Counted from the stretch's first letter, positions 1 to 8,032 are shown. The stretch is DNA of 25,370 nucleotides from Cellvibrionaceae bacterium (GCA_021151615.1 JAGKXA010000100.1:1-25370); one strand, 5' to 3'. Translations and numbers: made by a program. Notes: a model not told the origin generated them from the letters alone.

Positions 1-1376
1 GGTTTGGTGCGCATGGCTTCCAAATCTGAACAACCGGTGTAGCCCATCGCAGAACGCACACCGCCCATCATTTGATGCACGATTGCCGTTAGTGAACCTT
101 TGTAAGGAACACGGCCTTCAATACCTTCGGGGACAAGTTTCTCTGCGCCCTGGCTGGCATCTTGAAAATAACGGTCGCTTGAGCCAGAGGTTTGCGCCAT
201 AGCACCCAATGAACCCATGCCGCGATAGGCTTTGTAAGTACGACCTTGGAATAATTCCACTTCACCCGGCGCTTCTTCCGTACCGGCGAACATGGAACCC
301 ATCATGACGGCATGCGCGCCTGCAACGATTGCTTTGGCGATATCACCTGAGTAGCGAATACCGCCGTCAGCAATCGCCGGTACACCTGTGCCTTTTAACG
401 CAGCAACCACATTGGCGATTGCAGAAATTTGTGGAACACCCACACCGCTGACGATACGGGTTGTACAAATTGAACCCGGGCCGATACCGACTTTTACGGC
501 GTCTGCACCAGCCTCAACTAACGCGAGTGCAGCGGCACCAGTGGCGATATTGCCGCCGATGACTTGTACATCGGGATATTTGGTTTTGATCGCACGCACG
601 CGATCCAATACGTTTTTGCTGTGACCGTGGGCAGTATCCACCACCAACACATCCACCCCGGCCTCAACCAAGGCATCCACGCGGGCATCGGTATCGCGGC
701 TGGTGCCAACGCTAGCACCTACACGCAGGCGACCTTCAGGGTCTTTACACGCACTGGGGTATTTTTCGGCTTTGTTGATGTCTTTTACGGTAATCAAACC
801 GCGCAATTCAAACTTGTCATTAACTACCAACACTTTCTCAATGCGGTGCTTATGCAGAAGATTGCGCACCTCTTCAGGAGTGAAGCCTTCCTTCACAGTC
901 ACAAGCTGGGCTTTCGGAGTCATGATACTGGAAACGCTGGCATCCAGATTGGTTTCAAAACGCACATCACGGCCGGTCACAATACCCACCAGGTCGCCAT
1001 CATGAAGAACCGGAACACCGGAAATATTGTTTTTACGTGTCAGAGCAATAAGATCGCGAATAGTTGCGGTGGAATCGATAGTAATCGGATCTTTCACCAC
1101 ACCGGCTTCGAATTTCTTAACCGCACGCACTTCCGCAGCTTGCTGTTCGATAGTCATATTCTTGTGGATGATGCCAATACCGCCTTCTTGCGCCATAGAA
1201 ATGGCCAAACGAGCTTCAGTAACGGTATCCATCGCAGCGGAAATCAGAGGGATATTTAGCTGGATCTTGCGAGTCAACTGAGTCTTCAGGGATACATCTT
1301 TCGGGGTCACATCCGAAAAACCTGGCACAAGGAGCACATCATCAAACGTGAGGGCTTCTTCAGCAATTCGCAACAT
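1..1376 (-). CDS. guaB: IMP dehydrogenase (partial, 3' end outside window)
   Basis: Oxidises IMP to XMP with NAD+, the committed step of GMP synthesis, in the cytoplasm. Reading back from ATG at 1376-1374 gives MLRIAEEALTFDDVLLVPGF, the classic GuaB N terminus. Two CBS domains follow (roughly residues 90-205). The catalytic-loop motif GPGSICTTRIVSGVG holds the active-site Cys (near nt 470), and IADGGIRYSGD and GSMFAGTEEAPGE are the phosphate-binding and flap-proximal segments. About 458 codons are visible; the family is about 488 long, so roughly 30 C-terminal codons lie off the left edge. A GAGG Shine-Dalgarno (1386-1389) sits 9 nt before the start. The gene is divergent from xseA, a common gammaproteobacterial arrangement. 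Identification is secure. Confidence 0.97.
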   Translation of the reverse strand, partial: MLRIAEEALTFDDVLLVPGFSDVTPKDVSLKTQLTRKIQLNIPLISAAMDTVTEARLAISMAQEGGIGIIHKNMTIEQQAAEVRAVKKFEAGVVKDPITIDSTATIRDLIALTRKNNISGVPVLHDGDLVGIVTGRDVRFETNLDASVSSIMTPKAQLVTVKEGFTPEEVRNLLHKHRIEKVLVVNDKFELRGLITVKDINKAEKYPSACKDPEGRLRVGASVGTSRDTDARVDALVEAGVDVLVVDTAHGHSKNVLDRVRAIKTKYPDVQVIGGNIATGAAALALVEAGADAVKVGIGPGSICTTRIVSGVGVPQISAIANVVAALKGTGVPAIADGGIRYSGDIAKAIVAGAHAVMMGSMFAGTEEAPGEVELFQGRTYKAYRGMGSLGAMAQTSGSSDRYFQDASQGAEKLVPEGIEGRVPYKGSLTAIVHQMMGGVRSAMGYTGCSDLEAMRTK

Positions 1377-1417
1377 AGCTACCAACCTCAAAATAGAGCG
1401 GGAAAAATAAACGCGGA

Positions 1418-1446
1418 ATTATAGCGGCTCGATCACCCCCGGTAAA
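1418..1446 (-). promoter_or_regulatory. sigma-70 promoter of guaB
   Basis: On the minus strand a perfect -10 TATAAT (1423-1418) lies 17 bp from a -35 TTTACC (1446-1441, 4/6 match). The -10 is followed by a GC-rich stretch (TCCGCG), the kind of discriminator found at growth-rate/ppGpp-controlled promoters. The placement fits guaB, whose start is about 40 bp downstream. Stringent control is inference from the discriminator only. Confidence 0.7.
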
Positions 1447-1581
1447 CTAAAACAACGAGGAGTCAGCAACTAAAACCACTATATCTTGTGGCTATGCCCC
1501 GACTTTCACCTGCTTTTAGGCTACCCGCACAGTGAAGCTTGGCCTAAAATGCGCAGCCAACTGCTTTTGAAACTGCCTGCC

Positions 1582-2946
1582 ATGAATGAACTGTTCAGCA
1601 AAACCCCCGAGCGGGAAATCCTCAGTGTCAGCCAGCTTAACCGCCAGGCCCGGCAGCTATTGGAAACCCATTTACCCTTGCTGTGGGTAGAGGGCGAGCT
1701 ATCAAATGTCTCGATTCCCTCCTCTGGCCACTGGTATTTCACCCTGAAGGATGAGCAGGCCCAGGTTCGCTGCTGCATGTTCCGAAATCGGAATATGGCC
1801 GTCAGATTCAAGCCGCAACAAGGGCAGCATGTGCTGGTCCGCGCGCGCGTCAGCCTTTACGAAGGTCGTGGTGACTACCAGATCATCGCCGAACACATGG
1901 AAGAAGCCGGCAGCGGCGCCCTGCAACGCGCCTTTGACGAACTCAAGCATCGCCTCTCGGCCGAGGGCTTATTTAACGAAGCCCATAAAAAGCCCTTACC
2001 TGAAATCCCAAAGCACATTGCCGTGATTACCTCACCCACAGGCGCTGCCATTCGCGATGTGCTCAGCGTGCTGGAACGTCGTTTCGCCGGCATTCCCGTA
2101 ACGGTAATTCCAGTGGCCGTACAAGGCAAAGAGTCCGCACCGCAAATCGTGAAAGCAATTGACCTGGCCAACCGCGCCGGTTTGTTTGATGTGATATTGC
2201 TGACTCGCGGCGGCGGCTCGATGGAAGACCTCTGGTCGTTTAACGAGGAGATAGTCGCCCGTGCGATTTTTAACAGCCAATTGCCAATCGTGAGCGCCGT
2301 GGGTCATGAAGTGGATTTCACTATCGCTGATTTTGTTGCGGATCTGCGCGCACCAACACCGTCTGCCGCCGCTGAAATACTGGTGCCAGATAGCGAGGAA
2401 TGGCTGGATAAATTTATCGGTTTTGAAGTGTTACTCGAAGAAGCCATGCTGCGAAAACTCGCGCAATTACAAAAACATTTACAGTATTTGCGCCAGCGTT
2501 TGCGTCATCCACGCGAGCGTCTGGAACAACAATCACAGCGACTGGATAACCTCGAGTTGCGCCTGAAAAACCAGATAAAAAACCTGTTAAATCGCCACCA
2601 ACACCAAGTTTCACAGTTGCGCTTGCGCTTGCAGGCTCATCACCCGCAGGTGCGTTTGGCACAGTTGCGCGAGCGGCTGAATAGCGCAGAAACCCAACTG
2701 CACAAAGCGCAATTTACTTATCTGGATCGCCAGAAATTACGCCTTGCCACTGCGGCCCGGATGCTCAACACCCTGAGCCCACTCAACACCCTGGAGCGAG
2801 GGTTTGCGCTTGTAACTGACATAGAGACCGGCAGCCTGATCAGCCACCAGCAACAACTGAAACCCGGTCAGCGCGTCCACACCAGAGTCGCCCAAGGCGG
2901 ATTTCAAAGTATTGTTGAAGCAATGGATGGCGAACTCCCCCTTTAA
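1582..2946 (+). CDS. xseA: Exodeoxyribonuclease VII large subunit
   Basis: Large subunit of ExoVII, which with XseB degrades single-stranded DNA into oligonucleotides in mismatch repair and recombination. Visible parts: an N-terminal OB-fold (VSQLNRQARQLLE, then LWVEGELSNVSIPSSGHWYF), the catalytic core (ITSPTGAAIRDVL, VILLTRGGGSMEDLW, VSAVGHEVDFTIADFVADLR, PTPSAAAE), a long Gln/Arg/Leu-rich coiled coil, and the conserved C-terminal LNTLSPLNTLERGFALV. I start it at MNELFSKTPERE (ATG 1582), giving 454 residues, very close to the 456 of E. coli. The same frame is open upstream to 1486, but those 32 residues do not resemble the family. The Shine-Dalgarno is poor at every candidate start, so the exact start is the least certain part. 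Confidence 0.95.
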   Translation: MNELFSKTPEREILSVSQLNRQARQLLETHLPLLWVEGELSNVSIPSSGHWYFTLKDEQAQVRCCMFRNRNMAVRFKPQQGQHVLVRARVSLYEGRGDYQIIAEHMEEAGSGALQRAFDELKHRLSAEGLFNEAHKKPLPEIPKHIAVITSPTGAAIRDVLSVLERRFAGIPVTVIPVAVQGKESAPQIVKAIDLANRAGLFDVILLTRGGGSMEDLWSFNEEIVARAIFNSQLPIVSAVGHEVDFTIADFVADLRAPTPSAAAEILVPDSEEWLDKFIGFEVLLEEAMLRKLAQLQKHLQYLRQRLRHPRERLEQQSQRLDNLELRLKNQIKNLLNRHQHQVSQLRLRLQAHHPQVRLAQLRERLNSAETQLHKAQFTYLDRQKLRLATAARMLNTLSPLNTLERGFALVTDIETGSLISHQQQLKPGQRVHTRVAQGGFQSIVEAMDGELPL

Positions 2947-2983
2947 CCGCCCCTAAACCGAAATAGACCATTAAAGGTTTTGA

Positions 2984-3012
2984 TTGCGAAGGGCGACAGC
3001 CATGAGTATATT
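2984..3012 (+). promoter_or_regulatory. sigma-70 promoter of the thi operon
   Basis: A -35 TTGCGA (2984-2989, 4/6) and a -10 TATATT (3007-3012, 5/6) are separated by 17 bp. Transcription would start near 3019, directly before the first base of the riboswitch P1 stem at about 3023, which is where it should be. Confidence 0.6.
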
Positions 3013-3021
3013 GGCCGTACT

Positions 3022-3138
3022 TCTTGTCGGGGCGCCTTGGCTGAAATTGCATGCGATGCAAATTTGGTACGGAGGCTGAGATGGGCTCGGCCCAACCCGT
3101 AGAACCTGAACAGGCTAGAACCTGCGGAGGGAACAAGG
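3022..3138 (+). promoter_or_regulatory. TPP riboswitch aptamer (THI element)
   Basis: Leader RNA that binds thiamine pyrophosphate. Conserved pieces in order: P1 5' arm CTTGT (3023-3027), the GGGGCGCC block, a long P3 extension, the core CTGAGA (3076-3081), a small hairpin TGGGC/GCCCA (3082-3094), ACCCGTAGAACCTGAA (3096-3110), P4/P5 arms CAGG (3111-3114) and CCTG (3121-3124), then GCGGAGGGAA, and the P1 3' arm ACAAG (3133-3137), perfectly complementary to the 5' arm. It sits directly upstream of thiazole-synthesis genes, as this riboswitch class usually does. Confidence 0.95.
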
Positions 3139-3186
3139 CATGTAGCTCACGCTATCCCCCTGCCCTCCGCCTCATTTTCCCGAGGC
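3124..3186 (+). promoter_or_regulatory. Riboswitch expression platform sequestering the thiO ribosome-binding site
   Basis: GCGGAGGG (3124-3131), part of the aptamer 3' core, is perfectly complementary over 8 bp to CCCTCCGC (3163-3170). A second hairpin, GCCTC (3169-3173) with GAGGC (3182-3186), would bury the thiO Shine-Dalgarno GAGG (3182-3185). The two helices share bases 3169-3170, so they compete. Inferred logic: with TPP the aptamer keeps 3124-3131, the SD hairpin forms and translation is off; without TPP the long helix forms and frees the SD. There is no U-run, so a terminator is unlikely. Confidence 0.65.
3140..3145 (+). other. Start-stop minimal ORF (ATG TAG) behind the aptamer
   Basis: ATG at 3140 is followed at once by TAG. 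The conserved aptamer segment GGAGGG (3126-3131) lies 8 nt before the ATG, an ideal Shine-Dalgarno position. Whether ribosomes use it is unknown; it could be coincidence because GGAGGG is fixed by aptamer function. Confidence 0.25.
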
Positions 3187-3189
3187 ATT

Positions 3190-4326
3190 GTGAATACCCA
3201 ATCCCACCCACAACAAATTGCCATTGCCGGCGCAGGCCTGTTAGGGCGTTTGCTCGCCTGGCGCTTGCGTTTGTTGGGTCATGAGATCACCTTATTTGAA
3301 TCCGGACAATTGCACCCTGATATAAATTCAGTGCGCGCCGCAGCGTTTACGGCGGCGGGCATGATTGCACCCTTGAGTGAAGCGGTCGTATCCGATGCAA
3401 ATGTCTATCGAATGGGCCAGTTTGCCCTGCAGCGTTGGCCACAATGGCTAAGCGAATTACCACAATGCGATGTACCGCAACACCATTCACCCAAAAACAA
3501 TCCAGAGTTATTTTTTGCCAAAGGCAGCCTGCTGGTTGCTCACCCGCAAGATGAAAGCGAACTACAACAATTTGAAAATGAACTGAATTTTGTTGTGCCC
3601 AAGTGCCGCAACTATCAATGGTTATCCGGTCATGAAATCCAAGCACTGGAACCGGATTTACACTCGCATTTTATGCGTGGGTTGCTGCTACAAGAAGAAG
3701 GCCACCTGCATAACCGCGAATTTTTACAGCAGCTCTGCGACGAATTAATTCGCTTGAATATTGACGTTCGCGAAAACACACCCGTAGACACGGATCAATA
3801 CACCATTCACTCCAGTTCCGGCAGCGAAAAATTTGATTGGGTTATTGATTGCCGCGGTCTCGGAGCTAAAAGCCAGTTAAAAAACCTGCGCGGCGTACGT
3901 GGCGAAACATTGCACGTCGAAACCAGTGAAATTCATTTACAACGCCCGGTACGATTAATGCATCCGCGCTATCAACTTTATGTTGTACCGAAACCCAAGA
4001 ACCGCTTTATTATTGGTGCAACACAAATCGAAAGCGAAGATCGTTCGCCGGTCACCTTGCAATCATCGCTTGAATTAAGCAGCGCACTTTATACTTTATC
4101 GCCCGCCTTTGCAGAAGCGCGCATTATTGAGATGGATACCAATTTACGCCCGGCATTTATGGACAACCTCCCCAAGATTTTCTGCAAGCCCGGGCTGATT
4201 ATCGCCAATGGTTTATTCCGCCACGGCTACTTGCTAGCACCCGCAGTAGTCGAACAAGTGCTTGCCCAGATAACACAAGACCAAACTATTTTTTTTCCCG
4301 ATTTACTTCAGGTTTCTCAAGCTTAG
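3190..4326 (+). CDS. thiO: Glycine oxidase ThiO (FAD-dependent)
   Basis: Oxidises glycine to dehydroglycine/iminoacetate, which ThiG uses to build the thiazole ring of thiamine in aerobic bacteria. The 378-residue protein opens with a Rossmann FAD motif, IAIAGAGLLGRLLAWRL (residues 10-26), followed by the acidic ribose-binding end of the second strand (ITLFES). The AAAFTAAGMIAPLSEA segment is typical of the ThiO/DAO family. Near the C terminus, RPAFMDNLPKIF and ANGLFRHGYLLAPAVVE match the family's substrate/FAD site. It starts with GTG at 3190, with GAGG (3182-3185) 4 nt upstream; the GTG start and short spacing suit a weakly translated, riboswitch-controlled first gene. thiS follows after 24 bp. 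Confidence 0.93.
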   Translation: MNTQSHPQQIAIAGAGLLGRLLAWRLRLLGHEITLFESGQLHPDINSVRAAAFTAAGMIAPLSEAVVSDANVYRMGQFALQRWPQWLSELPQCDVPQHHSPKNNPELFFAKGSLLVAHPQDESELQQFENELNFVVPKCRNYQWLSGHEIQALEPDLHSHFMRGLLLQEEGHLHNREFLQQLCDELIRLNIDVRENTPVDTDQYTIHSSSGSEKFDWVIDCRGLGAKSQLKNLRGVRGETLHVETSEIHLQRPVRLMHPRYQLYVVPKPKNRFIIGATQIESEDRSPVTLQSSLELSSALYTLSPAFAEARIIEMDTNLRPAFMDNLPKIFCKPGLIIANGLFRHGYLLAPAVVEQVLAQITQDQTIFFPDLLQVSQA

Positions 4327-4350
4327 ATTTTTGCATCAGGTTAATAAACG

Positions 4351-4554
4351 ATGATTCAAGTGAGTGTTAACAACGAAATTAAATCCATAGCCGCTGCAAC
4401 CCTGTTGAGCGATGCGCTGCACCATTGGGGCTACGGCGATAGCAAAATCGCCGTAGCAATCAATCAGGAATTTGTTCCTCGCTCTACATACGCAGAGCGC
4501 GCACTGAGCAACAACGATCAAATCGATATAGTTCGCCCGGTTGGCGGAGGTTAA
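4351..4554 (+). CDS. thiS: Sulfur-carrier protein ThiS
   Basis: Small ubiquitin-fold sulfur carrier (67 residues). ThiF adenylates its C terminus, which becomes a thiocarboxylate that donates sulfur to ThiG. It ends in the diagnostic PVGGG with the Gly-Gly tail, and AVAINQEFVPRSTYAERALSNNDQIDIV matches the ThiS beta-grasp core. The AGG in CAGG (4337-4340) is about 10 nt before the ATG. thiG starts 4 nt after its stop codon, so the two are probably translationally coupled and expressed stoichiometrically. Confidence 0.95.
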   Translation: MIQVSVNNEIKSIAAATLLSDALHHWGYGDSKIAVAINQEFVPRSTYAERALSNNDQIDIVRPVGGG

Positions 4555-4558
4555 TGCT

Positions 4559-5371
4559 ATGAGTCACGCAATATCCACACAGCTCGCACGCGATTTCACA
4601 CTTTATGGTGAAACTTTTTCCAGCCGCTTTTTATTGGGCACTGCGCTCTATGCATCGCCACAATTAATGCGCGATTCAATTACACAATCACGTTGCGAAA
4701 TTGTGACTTTGGGTTTGCGCCGCCAAAACCCTGCGAATCGTGATGGCGATGCGATTTGGCAATATATTCAGGACAGCGGTTGCCGTTTGTTACCCAACAC
4801 CGCCGGCTGTAAATCTGTGAAGGAAGCGATAACACTGGCAGAAATGTCACGCGAAATTTTTAATACGGACTGGATAAAGCTGGAAGTGGTTGGCGACGAT
4901 TACAATTTGCAGCCAGATCCGTTTGGCTTGGTCGAAGCGGCAGAAATTCTGATTAGAAAGGGCTTCAAAGTATTACCCTACTGCACTGACGATTTGATTT
5001 TATGCAAACGCTTATTGGATGTGGGCTGCGAAGTATTAATGCCCTGGGGGGCTCCTATTGGCACAGGCCAAGGATTATTAAATCGCTACAGCTTACGTAG
5101 TTTGCGCGAAAGAATTAAAGATGTACCCATGATTATCGATGCAGGCCTGGGAGCACCTTCGCAAGCCGCAGAAGCGATGGAAATGGGATTCGATGGAATT
5201 TTGTTAAACACCGCGGTAGCCAAAGCACATAACCCACCTCTAATGGCAGAAGCATTTGCCGATGCCATTGATGCTGGGCGCAAAGCATTTAAAGCAGGCT
5301 TAATGCAAAAACGTCAAACCGCCAACCCTAGCACACCCACTGTTGGACAACCCTTCTGGCATCAGCAATAG
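4559..5371 (+). CDS. thiG: Thiazole synthase ThiG
   Basis: TIM-barrel enzyme that condenses 1-deoxy-xylulose-5-phosphate, dehydroglycine and ThiS-bound sulfur into thiazole phosphate. Visible motifs are SRFLLGTALYASPQLM, the Schiff-base Lys in WIKLEVVGDD (K107), LLPNTAGCKSVKEA, VLPYCTDDLILCKRL, LMPWGAPIGTGQGLLN and IIDAGLGAPSQAAEAMEMG. I chose ATG 4559 because GGCGGAGG (4543-4550) lies 8 nt upstream; that Shine-Dalgarno is also the end of thiS. Length is 270 residues, slightly longer than the usual ~256-265 because of a Thr/Pro-rich tail ending in FWHQQ. ThiO-ThiS-ThiG is a functional trio; thiE, thiF and thiC must lie elsewhere. Confidence 0.96.
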   Translation: MSHAISTQLARDFTLYGETFSSRFLLGTALYASPQLMRDSITQSRCEIVTLGLRRQNPANRDGDAIWQYIQDSGCRLLPNTAGCKSVKEAITLAEMSREIFNTDWIKLEVVGDDYNLQPDPFGLVEAAEILIRKGFKVLPYCTDDLILCKRLLDVGCEVLMPWGAPIGTGQGLLNRYSLRSLRERIKDVPMIIDAGLGAPSQAAEAMEMGFDGILLNTAVAKAHNPPLMAEAFADAIDAGRKAFKAGLMQKRQTANPSTPTVGQPFWHQQ

Positions 5372-5424
5372 AAATCTTCGGCAACAAAAACCGTTCGGCA
5401 ACAAAATTTTTGGAAAAGGCGAAG

Positions 5425-6795
5425 CTATGACATTGGCGGCAGCAAAAAGCTGCCAATTTTTTTTAAGCCCGAACCCAATTTTTCAGCAACCTTTGGATTC
5501 TTGCAATCACCGCCATTCAAGTAAACCTGCAACATATGTGTTAACCGATGCAAGTGGAAGTTCATTTCCTGCTGCCGCAGCAGTGCATCCTCAACGACTT
5601 TACTAATGCTAAGCCCCTGTTGATTTGCAATAGATTGCAAGGATTCACGCAAGTCCTCCTTAAACAATAAACTGCCTTTAAAGGTGGATGCTATGTGCAA
5701 GACCACGTTTTGCAAACTATGCAGTTTGCGATCGCCATGGGTATAACCCACTTCGGTAAGCACTGAACTCAACTCGGCAAACCATTGCTGTAAATGGACA
5801 TTCTGCTGCAGCATACGTTCGGCAAATTCAGGAACCTCGCTGCCCTCCACCACGTTATCAAGCGGAATTTCACTGCGGAAAATCATGGTGCTGACAATTT
5901 CACATCCACGATATAGATAGGCGGCACGGTTTAACGCCAGCACCGGAATAACTTCACGCCAACGGCGACCAAGGGGCTTAAAACGATTGTAGTAAATACC
6001 GACGATACTGTCCGCCAAGGCGAGAATTTGCCCATGCAGGGATAGCTCACTTTCCACTTTACCCAAGGGATAACCAGTGCCATCGCAACGCTCGTGATGC
6101 TCGGCAACAGCAAGAATTAAATCCGCCGGAAATTCAGGAATCTCACGCAATATTTGGCAGGAGATATCAACGTGCCCCTGCAAGGTTTGCCATTCCTCAC
6201 CGGTTAGCTCCTCTTCTTTTGCAAGAATATAGGGAGGAACATGCATCATGCCAAAATCATGGGTAATTGCAGCCCAAAATACTAACTGGGTTTCTGCAAG
6301 CGGCAAACGCATTTCCTGCGCGATAAAAATAGACCACAAGCCCACACTCAGGGTTCGCCGAAACAAATTATTCATTTGCGCTTCCATAACAGTAAGGCGC
6401 TGCTGTACCAGCGGAAACTGTTCCAACATTTCACTCACTGGCCGCAAAGAATCCAGTGGATACTTGCGCTCTTCCAACGATTGAAAAAATTCCGTATCGC
6501 GGATGGCATCCACCATGTGCTGCAGAAAATCACCATTACTCATGGGGCGCTGTATCTGAACACAGCGAGATAAGGGAGCAGCCAGGATAGTAGATTCAAA
6601 AGAGAGAAGTGTTTTATGCGTAATCAAATCACCTGCCGAGAGAATCAGCTTTCCATCACCAGAATAAATATTCTCTGCAGCAACCACGGGATTGGTTACA
6701 CACAAATGAGCCAGATAAAAATCATATGCTTCCAACCGCAAGGGGTTCCAAGCGGATGAAGTGTTTTTCAGCATTGACGGCTGATCGTACGACAT
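5425..6795 (-). CDS. HD-GYP-type domain protein (possible c-di-GMP phosphodiesterase, first metal ligand missing)
   Basis: 456-residue cytoplasmic protein with no membrane segment or receiver domain. An N-terminal part (to ~130, with AAENIYSGDGKLILSAGDLIT) precedes an HD-GYP core: HD at 179-180 in WAAITHDFGMMHVPP, H208 in GHVDISCQIL, H233-H234-E235 with the signature DGTGYP (238-243), and D262 in ALADSIVG. Two departures from the canonical domain are visible. The position where the family has its first metal-binding His, about 33 residues before HD, is occupied by Arg/Thr (LFRRTLSVG, 144-152). The Lys of HDIGK is Met (HDFGM). A C-terminal helical region of ~170 residues has no clear homology to me. 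It may be a reduced-activity or sensor-type HD-GYP protein. The start ATG has GGATGG upstream. It lies 84 bp downstream of the permease gene and may be cotranscribed. Confidence 0.8.
   Translation of the reverse strand: MSYDQPSMLKNTSSAWNPLRLEAYDFYLAHLCVTNPVVAAENIYSGDGKLILSAGDLITHKTLLSFESTILAAPLSRCVQIQRPMSNGDFLQHMVDAIRDTEFFQSLEERKYPLDSLRPVSEMLEQFPLVQQRLTVMEAQMNNLFRRTLSVGLWSIFIAQEMRLPLAETQLVFWAAITHDFGMMHVPPYILAKEEELTGEEWQTLQGHVDISCQILREIPEFPADLILAVAEHHERCDGTGYPLGKVESELSLHGQILALADSIVGIYYNRFKPLGRRWREVIPVLALNRAAYLYRGCEIVSTMIFRSEIPLDNVVEGSEVPEFAERMLQQNVHLQQWFAELSSVLTEVGYTHGDRKLHSLQNVVLHIASTFKGSLLFKEDLRESLQSIANQQGLSISKVVEDALLRQQEMNFHLHRLTHMLQVYLNGGDCKNPKVAEKLGSGLKKIGSFLLPPMS
5433..5464 (+). terminator. 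Rho-independent terminator of thiO-thiS-thiG
   Basis: The stem GGCAGC (5438-5443)/GCTGCC (5449-5454) with an AAAAA loop is flanked by TTGG and AA and followed by eight T (5457-5464). It lies about 60 bp after the thiG stop and within the last codons of the opposing gene at 5425-6795, so those bases serve both strands. Confidence 0.88.
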
Positions 6796-6879
6796 AAAAC
6801 CATCCGTGCAGAATCGACGCGAGCTTAGAAGTTAAGCGTTAAATTATTGTTAGTTTACGCTGCTGTTTGCAGGTGGCGA

Positions 6880-7779
6880 TTAATACACCAGCAGGATTCG
6901 CCACAACCAAACACTGATCAGTCCCACCAACAAACTATAGCCAACCATAGATGCAGCGAAACGCGGAGCCAAATTGTGGCTCACCGCCAATACCCCGGCA
7001 GAAATCATGGCCGGCATTGCCGCTTCCAACACCACCACCTGAGCCACTAAACCCCGGACATCAAACAACCACAACGCGAGCCAGGCAAACGCAGGGGACA
7101 GCACCAAAATATAAAAACAACCCAACAGCAGAGGCAATAAATGTGCGGACTCCAACTTGAAGCGCCACTGCAACCCCACTGCAACCATCACCACTGGGAC
7201 AAGTGTAGATGAGATTCGCGCAAGCGCCTCGGCCAACCAATCAGGATAAGTAAAAAAGCGCAGCAGAAAGGCCAACACCAGCGCGATGAAGGAGGGAAAG
7301 ACTAAAATATTGCGCAGGATTTTCGCGGCCGATGTTGCGCCACCCGCGTAGTAAGCAGCAAGCGCAACACCAAATGTATTGAGTGCTATAAATGTCCCCA
7401 ACTGATCGTACAGAATTGCATAGGGGATCCCCCTGGCCCCAAGATGCGCTTCAATCAACGGAATCCCTACAAAACCGGTGTTGCCAAGGGGCACCAAGAG
7501 CATTAGCGCCCCGGTAATTTCGCGCGACCAGCGCAAGCAACGCGCCGTAAAAAAAGTAATTACCGCACTAAAAAACATAACAACCCAGGCAACCACTACT
7601 GGAATAAGCGCCTCATGGTTCAAAGTAAGCTGGGGAATTTCGGCCAATATCAATGCCGGTAAAGCAACGTAAATCACATAGCCATTAAGCGAGGCAGGCG
7701 CATTTTCCGGCAAATGTTTACTGCGTTGGAATATCAAACCAACCAGCAAACAGATAATTACTACAGCGATATTGGACAT
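6880..7779 (-). CDS. AEC-family (auxin efflux carrier-like) permease
   Basis: 299-residue integral inner-membrane protein with about ten hydrophobic segments, beginning with SNIAVVIICLLVGLIFQ. Conserved AEC/MdcF-type features are the NGYVIYVALPALILAEIP segment, LVPLGNTGFVGIPLIEAHLG (Asn-Thr-Gly-Phe-Gly crossover loop, about residues 95-115), and a second repeat half with ALARISSTLVPVVMVAVGLQW and EAAMPAMISAGVLA. The family exports or imports small organic anions such as malonate or malate; the substrate cannot be told from sequence. There is no obvious Shine-Dalgarno before ATG 7779, so the start is slightly uncertain. Confidence 0.88.
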   Translation of the reverse strand: MSNIAVVIICLLVGLIFQRSKHLPENAPASLNGYVIYVALPALILAEIPQLTLNHEALIPVVVAWVVMFFSAVITFFTARCLRWSREITGALMLLVPLGNTGFVGIPLIEAHLGARGIPYAILYDQLGTFIALNTFGVALAAYYAGGATSAAKILRNILVFPSFIALVLAFLLRFFTYPDWLAEALARISSTLVPVVMVAVGLQWRFKLESAHLLPLLLGCFYILVLSPAFAWLALWLFDVRGLVAQVVVLEAAMPAMISAGVLAVSHNLAPRFAASMVGYSLLVGLISVWLWRILLVY

Positions 7780-7945
7780 GGAGGGAAATCAACAATCAAA
7801 TATAATAAACGCAGTATTACTTTAGCCAAGCAATAGCTAACAACAAACTAAATCCGCACTTGGCTTGAAAGAAAGCAATAAAACACAGATTACCCAGAAC
7901 TAAAGGGCAATTTGAGAGCAAGCAAGATAGTAACCTGGGTTTATG

Positions 7946-8032
7946 TGGTGCCCGAGGCCGGACTTGAACCGGCACGACCAAAAGATCGACAGATTTTAAA
8001 TCTGTTGTGTCTACCGATTTCACCACTCGGGC
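7946..8032 (-). tRNA. leuZ: tRNA-Leu (anticodon UAA)
   Basis: On the minus strand the acceptor arms GCCCGAG (8032-8026) and CTCGGGC (7956-7950) pair perfectly, with discriminator A and an encoded CCA (7948-7946). The anticodon stem ACAGA/TCTGT encloses the loop TTTAAAA, giving anticodon TAA. The T arm GCCGGTTCAAGTCCGGC is canonical. The long variable arm and 87-nt length fit a class II leucine tRNA. Symbol by synteny with E. coli cysT-leuZ. Confidence 0.97.

Noticed and set aside
564..1259. A 231-codon plus-strand open frame
   Set aside because: It is antisense to guaB, whose protein is fully recognisable on the minus strand; its translation resembles no family.
1486..1581. Upstream extension of xseA by 32 codons
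   Set aside because: The extra residues are not family-like, and starting at 1582 gives the usual length.
7900..7945. Terminator after tRNA-Leu
   Set aside because: CCCAG/CTGGG arms are separated by nearly 40 nt with no clean T-tract directly after the stem.
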